The notes: a model not told the origin generated them from the sequence alone. A stretch of 64,000 nt of DNA from Eubacterium_U album (GCF_025336545.1 NZ_JAODBU010000013.1:1-64000), one strand, 5' to 3'; counted from the stretch's first letter, positions 9,634 through 18,924 are shown. Translations and numbers: made by a program.

Positions 9634-9662
9634 ATTATACCATTTAATTGCCCATATTTAAA
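9634..9662 (-). promoter_or_regulatory. Candidate glgCD promoter
   Basis: On the minus strand a perfect TATAAT (9634-9639) lies 17 nt after a weak -35 TTTAAA (9657-9662), about 38 nt upstream of the glgC start. Confidence 0.5.
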
Positions 9663-10019
9663 GGATTTTCTTAGATTTTTTTATTACATTTTTCTATATA
9701 CGAAACGTTTTTATTTAGTTTTTTGTGCATTTTCAACAATTTCCGCCATATTATTGCAGTTAATTTCTAATTTGTCTTTTTTTTAACAATTCTTTTAATG
9801 TCATAATCTTAAATTTTTCCTTTTATTTTCTTTTTTTTAAGAGTATACTTATAAAGCAAATAGGAGAGTTTAGCCTTTATTTTTCAGTAAATATGGCGTT
9901 TTTTCAGTAAAAAATAAAGTGAAAAATAATTACTTTCTTATAATATTGAAAACTTTTATTTTGTTACTACTTATTATAAAGTAACCAAAATTTATTACTT
10001 ATTAAAAGAGGTATCACAA
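9663..10019. promoter_or_regulatory. Divergent glgC/murC intergenic region
   Basis: This AT-rich spacer has no gene. TTTTCAGTAA occurs twice with an exact 20-nt period (9881-9890 and 9901-9910), placing both copies on the same helix face. A GTTACT/AGTAAC inverted repeat (9963-9968/9980-9985) lies close to murC. These could be regulator sites for murC, but no factor can be named. The murC ribosome binding site is AGAGG at about 10007. Confidence 0.4.
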
Positions 10020-11402
10020 ATGTATATTTTAAATTTTAACGAACCATGTAAATTACATTTTACGGGAATTGGTGGAATCAGCATGAGTGCTTTAGCAGAA
10101 ATTATGTTATCAAGACATTTCACTGTTACAGGTTCTGACAATCAAAATTCACAGATTACAGCACATCTTGAATCATTAGGTGCAAAGATTTTCTACGGTC
10201 AACGTAACGAAAATGTTTCACCTGACACTGATGTACTTATTTATACAGCTGCGGTAAAAAATGATAATCCTGAATTAGTAGCTGCAAGAGAATATGGGAT
10301 TCCAACATTAACACGTGCAGAGTTTTTAGGACAAATGATGAAAAATTACGATGTTGCAATTGGTGTTTCAGGAACTCACGGAAAAACCACTACAACTTCA
10401 ATGATTTCACAGATTTTACTTCAGGCAAATACTGACCCTACTATTTTAGTCGGTGGAATTATGCCTGCAATCAAAGGTAACACCAGAGTTGGTCACTCTG
10501 GAACAATGATTACTGAAGCCTGCGAATACACAAATAGCTTCTTATCATTTGCACCAACTGTAGGCATCATTTTAAATGTTGCCGCAGATCATCTTGACTT
10601 CTTTAAAGATTTAGATGATATTCGTCATAGTTTTAGAAGATACGCAGAGTTACTTCCTGCTAACGGAGCTTTAATTATCAACGGAGACATCGACAATCTC
10701 GAATATTTTACAAAAGACTTAGACTGCAAAGTTATTACTGTAGGTTCTGAAGAATCAGGCAGTATGTACACTGCAAAAAATATTACATTTGATGAATTTG
10801 CTCATGGAAGCTATGATTTGTATGTTGAAGGAGAATTTAAGCACAGAGTTACTTTAAAGGTAACAGGTATGCACAACATTTATAACTCTCTTGCAGCAAT
10901 TGCAACTGCTCACTTTTTAAATATTGATAAAGAAGATATTCTTAATGGTCTTGAAGCTTATGGCGGAACTGACAGACGTTTCCAATTCAAGGGCAAACTT
11001 GGTGATATAACTATTATTGATGATTATGCTCATCATCCTGATGAAATTACTGCAACGCTTAAGACTGCTGAACATTATCCTCATACAAAGTTATGGGTTG
11101 TATTCCAGCCTCATACATATACAAGAACTAAGGCTCTACTTCCTGAGTTTGCAAAAGCATTATCAGAGGCTGACGCTGTTGTTCTTGCAGATATTTATGC
11201 AGCAAGAGAAAAGAACACTTTAGGAATTAGTTCTAAAAATTTGGCTGATGAAATAGAAAAATTAGGTACTGAAGTACATTATTTTCCAACTTTCGATGAA
11301 ATTGAAAATTTTTTATTAGAAAATTGTAATGATAATGACTTATTAATAACTATGGGTGCCGGAGATGTCTATAAAATCGGCGAAAAGCTGCTAGGTAAAT
11401 AG
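10020..11402 (+). CDS. murC: UDP-N-acetylmuramate--L-alanine ligase
   Basis: MurC adds L-alanine to UDP-MurNAc in the cytoplasm, the first amino acid step of peptidoglycan synthesis. The 460-residue protein has the N-terminal UDP-binding GIGGISMS (16-23), the Mur ligase ATP loop GTHGKTTT (118-125), and the late DDYAHHP and FQPHTYTRT motifs typical of MurC. It is monocistronic, ended by a strong terminator. Confidence 0.97.
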   Translation: MYILNFNEPCKLHFTGIGGISMSALAEIMLSRHFTVTGSDNQNSQITAHLESLGAKIFYGQRNENVSPDTDVLIYTAAVKNDNPELVAAREYGIPTLTRAEFLGQMMKNYDVAIGVSGTHGKTTTTSMISQILLQANTDPTILVGGIMPAIKGNTRVGHSGTMITEACEYTNSFLSFAPTVGIILNVAADHLDFFKDLDDIRHSFRRYAELLPANGALIINGDIDNLEYFTKDLDCKVITVGSEESGSMYTAKNITFDEFAHGSYDLYVEGEFKHRVTLKVTGMHNIYNSLAAIATAHFLNIDKEDILNGLEAYGGTDRRFQFKGKLGDITIIDDYAHHPDEITATLKTAEHYPHTKLWVVFQPHTYTRTKALLPEFAKALSEADAVVLADIYAAREKNTLGISSKNLADEIEKLGTEVHYFPTFDEIENFLLENCNDNDLLITMGAGDVYKIGEKLLGK

Positions 11403-11415
11403 AGTTATTAACACT

Positions 11416-11458
11416 ATCCGTAAAAATGTGGTAAAAAGTTATCAACATTTTTACGGAT
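11416..11458 (+). terminator. murC terminator
   Basis: A 13-bp perfect stem (11416-11428 with 11446-11458) is followed by TTTTTAG. It is placed 14 nt after the murC stop. Confidence 0.9.
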
Positions 11459-11754
11459 TTTTAGTTTACATAACATTTTATATTTTTAAACCTGATAAAT
11501 GCCCTATTTAAAGCCTTTTTACAATTTTCGACAAATTATTTTCGAAAGTTATTCACATTATTAACATTATTAACATTTGCCTGAACCCCTTTAAAAATGG
11601 GCGTTTCAGTGTTTTTTAACCCTTTTCAAATAAAATTTATTGTGCTATACTTTGTCTTGCTTGAGAGAGAAAAAGGATTTTGACCTTTATTATTTTTTTG
11701 CTTTCTCAAGAAATTGGTTTACATAACATTTTGAGAATTTGAGAGGTTTTTATC
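11459..11754 (+). promoter_or_regulatory. Promoter and leader of the dnaD-dnaC-prs transcript
   Basis: This 296-bp gap holds a 16-nt direct repeat starting GTTTACATAACA (11464-11479 and 11717-11732). It also has one sequence, TTATTCACA (11549-11557), matching the DnaA-box consensus TTWTNCACA, and a -10-like TATACT at 11646-11651. A leader follows with a 7-bp inverted repeat CTTGAGA (11660-11666)/TCTCAAG (11704-11710) enclosing an AAAGG/CCTTT hairpin. The ribosome binding site GAGAGG precedes the dnaD-like start. The promoter assignment is tentative. Confidence 0.4.
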
Positions 11755-12918
11755 ATGGGTAAGTTAGTTATAGATAGAGGGAATTTTACAGATTTAACAT
11801 CAGTATCTAATCTTTTTATTGATGAATATATGCCAAATGCCAATGGCGAATTTGTTAAAATATATTTATATCTTTTAAGATTAGTTTCCGGACATTCTAC
11901 TGAAATAACAACAGATGCTTTGGCTGATCTTTTATGTTTTACTGAAAGTGATGTTGAACGTGGGTTATCTTACTGGGAACGCCTCGGTCTTATTTCTCTT
12001 TCAAGAGATGAGGACATGCATGTTAACGGAATTCGCATGGAAGCATATACAACTAATAAATTTTATGTCAAATCAATATTAAACTCTTCAGGAAGCCAGG
12101 TTTCAGCAAGAGCTGTTGGCGATACTTTTTATGGCAATTATGAAGATGTTAATTCTGAACCTGCATTAATCGAAAGTATTGCACCTGCAAATGCAATTCC
12201 TGCCAAGCGCAAATATACTTCTAAAGAAATTTCCGCATTCAGCAAGGATCCAAGGGTTCAGCAGTTAACATTTCTTGCCCAAACTTATCTTGGTAAGACA
12301 TTAAACAGTAATGATGTTAATTCTATTTTATATATGATTGATGGTTTAAATTTATCTTCTGATTTTATCGAATATCTTATGGAGATGTGCATTTCATCAG
12401 GAAATAATACTTTAGGCTCTATCGAAAAGTCAGCTGTCAACTATTATAAACGTGGAATTACAACTATTGATGATATTAAATTTGATACAAAAATCAGGAA
12501 ATCAATTTATAAGAGTGTATTTAAAATATTTGGATTAACTGACCAGAACGCAGCAAAGAAGGATGTTAATTACATTTCTAAATGGACAGAAACTTATAAT
12601 TTTTCAGAAGATATTATTGTTGAAGCTTGCAACCGTACAATAGAACATACCCATACAGCAAGTTTTCCTTATGCTGACACAATTCTTAAAGGATGGTATA
12701 ATAACGGTATTACAGAGTTATCACAAGTTGAACAGTTAGATGAAGAACATGCTAAAGAAGTTTCTGAGAAGTTTTCATCTCTTCAGGCTTCTAAGGCTTC
12801 TAAGGCTTCTAACAAATCATGCTCAGCAAGTCTTAAGAAGTTTAAAAACATGGACGAGCGTACATACGATTCTATTGAGTTAGAAAAAATGTTACTTTCA
12901 TCTACAAATAGAAAATAG
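11755..12918 (+). CDS. DnaD-domain replication initiation protein
   Basis: This 387-residue protein has an N-terminal winged-helix-like region (about 15-100) followed by two DnaD-type helical domains (about 165-335). This is the architecture of Firmicutes DnaD/DnaB primosomal proteins that remodel DNA and help load the replicative helicase. A short Ala-Ser-Lys tract near residues 344-355 is encoded by three tandem 9-nt GCTTCTAAG-like units (12787-12813). It lies 10 nt upstream of the dnaC/dnaI-like loader, supporting a primosome role. Confidence 0.88.
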   Translation: MGKLVIDRGNFTDLTSVSNLFIDEYMPNANGEFVKIYLYLLRLVSGHSTEITTDALADLLCFTESDVERGLSYWERLGLISLSRDEDMHVNGIRMEAYTTNKFYVKSILNSSGSQVSARAVGDTFYGNYEDVNSEPALIESIAPANAIPAKRKYTSKEISAFSKDPRVQQLTFLAQTYLGKTLNSNDVNSILYMIDGLNLSSDFIEYLMEMCISSGNNTLGSIEKSAVNYYKRGITTIDDIKFDTKIRKSIYKSVFKIFGLTDQNAAKKDVNYISKWTETYNFSEDIIVEACNRTIEHTHTASFPYADTILKGWYNNGITELSQVEQLDEEHAKEVSEKFSSLQASKASKASNKSCSASLKKFKNMDERTYDSIELEKMLLSSTNRK

Positions 12919-12928
12919 GTTTTAAATT

Positions 12929-13921
12929 ATGGGTTTAAAAAGAGAACAATACGACGTTATTAGCAATATGTATAATATGCGCCGTTTAAACAATAAAATT
13001 GAATTAGAAGAGAGAATTGCCAAGGTTTATGAAAAAGCCCCTGAAGTTGAAGAAATAAGCCACCAGATTAGTTCTTTGGCCATTTCAGCCGGAAGGAAAG
13101 CTTTAGCTGGGGATTCTTCAGCAGTTGATTCACTAAAAAGGGAATTAGTCTTATTAAAAGATGATAAGAAGGCTGCTTTACTTGCCGCCGGTTTTCCATG
13201 TGATTATCTGGATGAGATATTTACATGCCCTGACTGTAAAGATACAGGTTTTATAAATGGTGAACCATGCCACTGCTTTACTAAGGCTGTTGTTGAGGAA
13301 TTATACTCACAATCTAACTTAAAAGAGATTCTTATGCGAGAAAACTTTGACAATTTTAACTTTGACTATTACAATAGTGGCGAAGTAGATTCTATTACGG
13401 GAAAAACTCCTCTTGAAAATATTGAGGATGTTGTTGACCATTGCAGGTATTTTATTAAGAATTTTAAAGACAGTCATGAAAGTCTTTTGATTTATGGGAA
13501 TGCAGGTGTTGGCAAGACTTTTCTAGTTAACTGCATTGCTAAAGAACTTATAGAACAGGCTTACTCTGTTATTTATTTATCTGCAGTTCAATTATTTGAC
13601 CTGTTGGCTGATTTATCATTTAACAGCCACAAATCTACGGGAAATAAACATATTAGTATGAGAGAACTTCTAAGCTGTGATTTATTGATTATTGATGACC
13701 TTGGCACGGAAATGGCTAATTCATTTACTGCCTCATCACTTTTCAATTGCCTTAATGAACGCCTTATACGTCAAAAATCTACTATTATTTCTTCAAATCT
13801 TTCAGTAGATGAATTGAAGCAAAACTATACTGAGCGTATTTTTTCACGTGCAGTTGGCAATTATACTGTTATGAAGATTTTTGGCGATGATATAAGAATA
13901 AAAAGTAAATTTAACAATTAA
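12929..13921 (+). CDS. dnaC: DnaC/DnaI-like helicase loader ATPase
   Basis: This 330-residue AAA+ protein is of the DnaC/DnaI family that loads the replicative helicase. An N-terminal helical region and a Cys cluster (Cys100, Cys103, Cys114, Cys116; CPDC...CHC) resemble the zinc-binding part of DnaI. The AAA+ core has Walker A GNAGVGKT (190-197) and Walker B DLLIIDDLG (251-259). It is cotranscribed with the dnaD-like gene, and the ribosome binding site is weak. The symbol follows common usage; DnaI would be equally apt. Confidence 0.9.
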   Translation: MGLKREQYDVISNMYNMRRLNNKIELEERIAKVYEKAPEVEEISHQISSLAISAGRKALAGDSSAVDSLKRELVLLKDDKKAALLAAGFPCDYLDEIFTCPDCKDTGFINGEPCHCFTKAVVEELYSQSNLKEILMRENFDNFNFDYYNSGEVDSITGKTPLENIEDVVDHCRYFIKNFKDSHESLLIYGNAGVGKTFLVNCIAKELIEQAYSVIYLSAVQLFDLLADLSFNSHKSTGNKHISMRELLSCDLLIIDDLGTEMANSFTASSLFNCLNERLIRQKSTIISSNLSVDELKQNYTERIFSRAVGNYTVMKIFGDDIRIKSKFNN

Positions 13922-13941
13922 CACACGGAGGAAATCTAAAA

Positions 13942-15111
13942 ATGTCTAACAAAAAATTTATCGAATCTATCCCTGTAGGTCCGCTTGCAATTGTTGCTTT
14001 ACCTGGAAGTAAAGCTCTCGGAGATAAAGTTGATGCTTATATTTCCGGATGGAGAAGTGAAAGACTTGAAGCCAAAGAATCACCTATTACCTTCAAAGGA
14101 TATGTTAAGGATTCTTATCTTCTAAACGTAAGCGTTCCTAGATTTGGTACAGGTGAAGCAAAATGCGCTTTAAAAGATACTGTACGTGGTTGTGACCTTT
14201 ACATCATTGATGATGTTACTAACCACAGTATCGAATACACAGTATGCGGTCAAAAGAATCATATGTCTCCAGATGATCATTATGCTGATATCAAGAGAGT
14301 TATCGCTGCTGCAAGTGGTAAAGCACGTAAAATTACAGTTATCATGCCTTTCTTATATGAAAGCAGACAGCATAGACGTTCATCTAGAGAATCTATGGAC
14401 TGCGCTGTAATGCTTCAGGAATTAGTAAATATGGGTGTTGATAATATTATTACATTTGACGCTCATGACCCTCGAGTTAATAATGCAATTCCTATTAGTG
14501 GATTTGAATCAGTTATGCCAACATATCAGTTCATTAAAAACCTTTTAAGAAATGTTCCTGATATTAAACTTGATTCTGACCATTTAATGATGATCAGCCC
14601 TGATGAAGGTGCTATGGGAAGAGTTGTATACTATGCAAACGTTTTAGGTGTTAACATGGGTATGTTCTACAAACGTCGTGATTATACAAAGGTTGTAGAT
14701 GGACGTAATCCAATTGTTGCACATGAATATTTAGGGGATTCCGTTGAAGGTAAAGATGTTTTAATTATTGATGATATGATTTCTTCCGGTGATAGTATGT
14801 TAGACGTAGCTAAACAGCTTAAGAAGAGAAAAGCAAACAGAGTATTTGTTGCTTCTACATTTGGTTTATTTACAAATGGTTTAGAGAGATTCGATGAAGC
14901 TTATGAACAGGGATTAATTTACAGAGTTATGACTACAAACAGTATTTACCAGACTCCAGAGCTTCTTGAAAAAGAATGGTACATCAATGTTGATATAAGC
15001 AAATTTACAGCTTTATTCATTGACAGATTAAACCATGACGCATCAATTAGTGACATCTTAAACCCAATTGATAAGATTACTAAAAAGATTAATGAATATA
15101 ATAATAAATAA
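13942..15111 (+). CDS. prs: Ribose-phosphate pyrophosphokinase (long form)
   Basis: This enzyme makes PRPP from ribose-5-phosphate and ATP for nucleotide, His and Trp synthesis. The PRPP-binding loop VLIIDDMISSGDS and the FDAHDPR and YESRQHRRSSRES segments are clear. At 389 residues it is about 70 longer than the usual 315-residue enzyme, with extra sequence in the N-terminal half and between the motifs, a form I associate with Clostridia. CGGAGG precedes the ATG. It is the last gene of the plus-strand dnaD-dnaC-prs group. Confidence 0.93.
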   Translation: MSNKKFIESIPVGPLAIVALPGSKALGDKVDAYISGWRSERLEAKESPITFKGYVKDSYLLNVSVPRFGTGEAKCALKDTVRGCDLYIIDDVTNHSIEYTVCGQKNHMSPDDHYADIKRVIAAASGKARKITVIMPFLYESRQHRRSSRESMDCAVMLQELVNMGVDNIITFDAHDPRVNNAIPISGFESVMPTYQFIKNLLRNVPDIKLDSDHLMMISPDEGAMGRVVYYANVLGVNMGMFYKRRDYTKVVDGRNPIVAHEYLGDSVEGKDVLIIDDMISSGDSMLDVAKQLKKRKANRVFVASTFGLFTNGLERFDEAYEQGLIYRVMTTNSIYQTPELLEKEWYINVDISKFTALFIDRLNHDASISDILNPIDKITKKINEYNNK

Positions 15112-15134
15112 TTGAGTTAATTTACTATAATATT

Positions 15135-15180
15135 AAACTGTTGTGTTTACAACCATAGTTGCAAATGCAACAGTTTTTTT
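15135..15180 (+). terminator. prs terminator
   Basis: AAACTGTTG (15135-15143) pairs with CAACAGTTT (15168-15176) and is followed by a T-run. Confidence 0.85.
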
Positions 15181-15186
15181 AATACA

Positions 15187-15267
15187 AAAACCTTCAAAAG
15201 ATTATATTGAGGAAATTCCAAAGAACAAACTTTTTGGATATATCATCTCATATCTCTTGAAGGTTTT
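15187..15267. other. Long imperfect palindrome, possible structured RNA or bidirectional terminator
   Basis: The 81-nt segment folds into a nearly continuous hairpin. The outer stem is AAAACCTTCAA (15187-15197)/TTGAAGGTTTT (15257-15267), the middle stem ATAT.GAG/CTCATAT, and the inner stem TCCAAA/TTTGGA. T-rich DNA follows on the plus side. It lies between the prs terminator and the convergent Hpt gene. A plus-strand ORF over 15143-15346 is AT-rich and lacks a ribosome site, so it is not called. Confidence 0.55.
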
Positions 15268-15371
15268 ATTTTTATGTATTATTTTTTTATGCATTAAATT
15301 GTTATGTATTTATTCTTTATCTCTTGTACAAATTGCTCTGTTCTAGCCGTTTTGTTTTAATAAATTATAAT

Positions 15372-15468
15372 TCTGTCGGAATTAATTATAGTCAATTCCA
15401 GTTCTTTCTGTTGCAGTTAGCTATAGTCAATTACAAATCTGTTGCAGTTAACTCTAGTTCTGTTCTGC
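15372..15468. repeat. Three degenerate tandem repeats at the 3' end of the Hpt gene
   Basis: Three imperfect units begin at 15372, 15407 and 15438, each starting TCTGT(T/C)G and sharing AGTTA.CTATAGTCAATT-like sequence. Periods are 35 and 31 nt. The last unit runs through the Hpt stop codon. Confidence 0.6.
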
Positions 15469-15810
15469 GAATTCTTTAAGTACGCTTATTGTCATTTCGT
15501 ACTCTTTTTCTACATCTTTAAACATTTCATCACAGCCTTCAAGCTTTCCTGCTCTTAACTGTTCAGTAATCTTTGAGCTTGCTTCATATAACTTGTCAAA
15601 TCCAAGATTAACACATACACCCTTTAATGTGTGTGCTGCCCTAAATGAATCATCCAAATTTTTGCCTGCTAATGCATCTTTTAAGTTCTGGAAACTTGAA
15701 TCGTCTAAAAACTTAATTGCAAATTTTTTGATTATCATTTCACTGCCTAATCTTCCTAGGACTTTTTCATAGTTTGAGCCCATCTTTTCGTAGCATTCTT
15801 TTGTAGTCAT
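15454..15810 (-). CDS. Hpt (histidine phosphotransfer) domain protein
   Basis: This 118-residue stand-alone Hpt protein is a helical-bundle phosphorelay carrier with the signature AAHTLKGV and phospho-accepting His60. No hybrid kinase or response regulator is adjacent, so its partners are unknown. AGGAGG precedes the ATG. It is downstream of the YhaN-like gene, separated by 128 bp. Confidence 0.9.
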   Translation of the reverse strand: MTTKECYEKMGSNYEKVLGRLGSEMIIKKFAIKFLDDSSFQNLKDALAGKNLDDSFRAAHTLKGVCVNLGFDKLYEASSKITEQLRAGKLEGCDEMFKDVEKEYEMTISVLKEFAEQN

Positions 15811-15938
15811 AGTCTGTTCCTCCTATTTAACCTGTTCAATTTTATTTTCTGTTTTTGTAAACCCAATCCCCACAAATTTATTACATTACCAATCTCATTA
15901 TTTATTATTTAAATTGATTAGCATGTAGCATCTACTAA

Positions 15939-17846
15939 TCAATCTAATTTCTTCAAGTGATAATCAAGTCCAAGTTTGTCCGCCATAACCTTTTCTCTTG
16001 TATGACATGAGAACACTATTACCTGGTCAAGATTTTCTGCCATAAACTTCATTGTGTTTCCCATTCGTTTATTATCGTACATTGCAAAAGTATCGTCAAG
16101 CAAAATAGGTTTTGTATCGTTTTCAAATATTATATCTGCTGCTGCAAGCCTTAAAGCCATGTAAATTTGTTCAACAGTTCCCTTACTTAATTTAAAAGAT
16201 GATATTAAAGCATTTCTACCATTAACTGAAACATTTAAGTTATCATCTATAACAATATTGTTGTATTTTTCATTTGTAATCTTTGACATATAGTAAGAAG
16301 CCTTTTCGTTAAGTCGTCTTCCAAAACTGTTTCTAACTTCATAAGCTATTTCTTCAATTTCTCTTTTAGCATTCTCTAATGCTCTTATTTCAATCTCTGC
16401 ATTTTTAATGGATTGAAGTTTTGCTTTTAAATTCTCTATATGCTTTTCTAATTCAATATCCTGTTCCTGCTTCTGCTCTAATACACCTTGCTCTTTTCCA
16501 ATTTTTTCCTTAAGCGCTGCATATTCTTCATCAAGTTCTTTTATCTCTTCACTATAATCATCGCTTGATAATTCTGATTCTTCAAGATTTTTTAAAGATT
16601 CTTTAGCTACACTTAAATTAGCTCTTCTGTTATCAAGTTGACGCTCTGTATATGTTTTTTCATTATTTAATGCATCTAACTTATCCATGATAAGTTTAGT
16701 TTCTTTTAAATTTTCAGCAAGTCTTTCTTTGCTCTTTACATTCATAAAAAACTTAACAATTGTTGCTATTAAAAATGCTAATGCTAATCCTGCCGGTATT
16801 CCAATTTTTAAAATGCCTTTGCTTGAAAAATCAAGTAATTCAGGATTTGCCATAAACATACCTATTGAACATCCAAGGCATACAACTGTTATAAGGGCGA
16901 ACACAATTGGTATATTTGTCGCCTTATTTAAGGCGTTGCTTACTCGTTCCATTACTTCCCTTGTTGGAATTCCTTTTGACTCTAACTGCTTTTCCATTTC
17001 TCCCTTTTGAGCCGTTATCTCTGTCAAAGTTCTTGAAGCCTTATCAATTTCATGGTTAAGCTGCATTATTTCATTGTAAAGATTTTCTTTTCTGGCACTG
17101 TATTTTGTCATTTCTTCTAATCTGACAGCATCCTTTCCTGCCAAATCCTGCTTCTTTGCCAGTAACTCCGCTTCTTTACTCCTGTCTAAATCAATTTCAG
17201 AAATTATTGTATCCTGCTCTCTTTTAGACATCTCTATTTCTTCTGCGGTTTCTTCCATATCACGAATTACTGATTCTTTAGAACCTACTTTATTTTCGCT
17301 TATTATTTCTTTACGCTCAGCATCAAGACTTGTCAAAGCCTGTTTCATATCAATTTCCATAGACTTTGTTGAACCTAGATTTGCTGCGTAGTTCTTTAAT
17401 ATATTTTCTAATTCTTTATCAGTTGCACTTCCAATCTGGCTTATGCTAATCGTGTTATAATAACAACTTTCATCTAAGCCTCTAAACAACTGCTTTATTT
17501 CGTTGTCATCAAGTTCTCTTCCAAGGTCCTCATCTATGACACGAAATGATTTTTCATTTTTATTAAAATTTCTTTCAAAACGATAGTCCTTACCATCGTT
17601 TTCAACTCGCATCATTCCACGATATACTTCAGGATTAATCCATGGTTCATATTTGGTATATGTATCTTTTCCGCTGGCTTTTCCACGCTGTTTATCTATA
17701 CCAAAAAGCATTCCTCTTATGAATGTGTGTATTGTTGTTTTTCCGGCTTCATTTTCACCATAAACAATGTTTAATCCTCTTTCGAAATGAATTTCCGTAT
17801 CATGAAATTTGCCAAAATTAATCAATCGAATATCTTTTATTATCAT
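15939..17846 (-). CDS. YhaN/SbcC-like AAA ATPase with membrane hairpin
   Basis: This SMC/Rad50-type ATPase forms a pair with the adjacent nuclease. Walker A GENEAGKTT is at 30-38, coiled coil at about 195-300 and 370-510, and an ABC-like signature LSKGTVEQ with Walker B PILLDDTFAMYD lies near the C-terminus. Two hydrophobic segments (about 312-333 and 347-368) sit where the coiled coil turns, as in the membrane-associated YhaN family. At 635 residues it is much shorter than B. subtilis YhaN, with a shortened coiled coil. Its ATG overlaps the nuclease stop (ATGA), so the two are translationally coupled. Confidence 0.88.
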   Translation of the reverse strand: MIIKDIRLINFGKFHDTEIHFERGLNIVYGENEAGKTTIHTFIRGMLFGIDKQRGKASGKDTYTKYEPWINPEVYRGMMRVENDGKDYRFERNFNKNEKSFRVIDEDLGRELDDNEIKQLFRGLDESCYYNTISISQIGSATDKELENILKNYAANLGSTKSMEIDMKQALTSLDAERKEIISENKVGSKESVIRDMEETAEEIEMSKREQDTIISEIDLDRSKEAELLAKKQDLAGKDAVRLEEMTKYSARKENLYNEIMQLNHEIDKASRTLTEITAQKGEMEKQLESKGIPTREVMERVSNALNKATNIPIVFALITVVCLGCSIGMFMANPELLDFSSKGILKIGIPAGLALAFLIATIVKFFMNVKSKERLAENLKETKLIMDKLDALNNEKTYTERQLDNRRANLSVAKESLKNLEESELSSDDYSEEIKELDEEYAALKEKIGKEQGVLEQKQEQDIELEKHIENLKAKLQSIKNAEIEIRALENAKREIEEIAYEVRNSFGRRLNEKASYYMSKITNEKYNNIVIDDNLNVSVNGRNALISSFKLSKGTVEQIYMALRLAAADIIFENDTKPILLDDTFAMYDNKRMGNTMKFMAENLDQVIVFSCHTREKVMADKLGLDYHLKKLD

Positions 17847-18907
17847 TGTTTGTCCTCCATAGCCTCAAGTAACGCCTTAACCCCATAGTATAAGGTCTTC
17901 TGCTGTATTGGAGAGAGAACATCCTGGTCGATATATTTTTTAATAAACATTCCTAACAGATTATCTTTATTTCTTTCATATAATTCTTCAAAATCATAGT
18001 CAGGCTCTGTTCGGTCCGTTACGGATACTACATTTCCTACCTGAGCCAGGCCTTCTAAGTCAATATCAAAATCAGGATTTCTATAACCTACTATTGTTAC
18101 TTTATATATATTATCTCTACCTTCTTTTTCTATAAATTCCATAAGAGTGTGTCGCAGTTCCATATTTGTAGCATTTGTAGTTACCGTCATTTCCGCATGT
18201 TTATATTCTCTCTTAGAAAAAGACTGGAATCTTATATTCAAATTCTGCTTAGTTACTTCTCCATATATAAATCCTCTAGGGCCTATTTCATTTACATCAA
18301 TAGGTTCAAGGGAACCTGAATATGCCATTCTGTTAGCTTCATCCAAATCCGGAATGTGAATGTGTCCAAATGCCACATAGTCAAATCCCTCAAGCATTAT
18401 CTTTCTTTTATTAATAGGAATATGCTTATCATCACCACCGTGAGCTACAAGAATGTTAATCCTATATGGATTTTTTATTTGTATATCATCATACAGCGGT
18501 TCTGTTATCTCATTTTTATAATAACTTAATCCATACACATCAACGCCCAAATCATCTATAGGCACACAATCTACTGTTTTGCTATCAAGAAAATAAACGT
18601 TCTTATTCCATTCAAAATTTCTATAAAACGAACCTTTTTTTATTGCATCATGATTTCCTGCACACAACACAACCTTTGTATCCGGAATCGTTGAAAACAG
18701 GTAGTCTACCTCCTTCAATTCCCTTAACAATGGCTGTCTATGGAATAAATCTCCTGCAATTATAAGTAATTCTATTTCATCTTCCTTAACTTTTTTTATT
18801 AATCTTTCAAATGTTCCCCACATTTCATCTCCCCTGTGGACTGCCCAATCCATTTTACTTTCCGGCGTTGCCCCTAGATGAATGTCGGCTGTGTGTATGA
18901 ACCGCAT
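17843..18907 (-). CDS. YhaO/SbcD-like metallophosphoesterase (DNA exonuclease)
   Basis: This calcineurin-like phosphoesterase of the Mre11/SbcD/YhaO group has 354 residues. Metal-binding motifs are in order: ADIHLG (7-12), GDLFHRQ, GNHD, HGGDD and GHIH. It is predicted to be the nuclease partner of the overlapping YhaN-like ATPase in DNA end processing. AAGGAG precedes the start. It lies 17 nt after the 706-residue membrane-anchored protein, suggesting one transcript. Confidence 0.9.
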   Translation of the reverse strand: MRFIHTADIHLGATPESKMDWAVHRGDEMWGTFERLIKKVKEDEIELLIIAGDLFHRQPLLRELKEVDYLFSTIPDTKVVLCAGNHDAIKKGSFYRNFEWNKNVYFLDSKTVDCVPIDDLGVDVYGLSYYKNEITEPLYDDIQIKNPYRINILVAHGGDDKHIPINKRKIMLEGFDYVAFGHIHIPDLDEANRMAYSGSLEPIDVNEIGPRGFIYGEVTKQNLNIRFQSFSKREYKHAEMTVTTNATNMELRHTLMEFIEKEGRDNIYKVTIVGYRNPDFDIDLEGLAQVGNVVSVTDRTEPDYDFEELYERNKDNLLGMFIKKYIDQDVLSPIQQKTLYYGVKALLEAMEDKQ

Positions 18908-18924
18908 GTTGAATGATTCTCCTT

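Noticed and set aside
15143..15346. 67-residue plus-strand ORF after prs
   Set aside because: It spans the terminator and the long palindrome, has no ribosome site, and its Leu/Ile/Cys-rich tail reflects AT-rich DNA.
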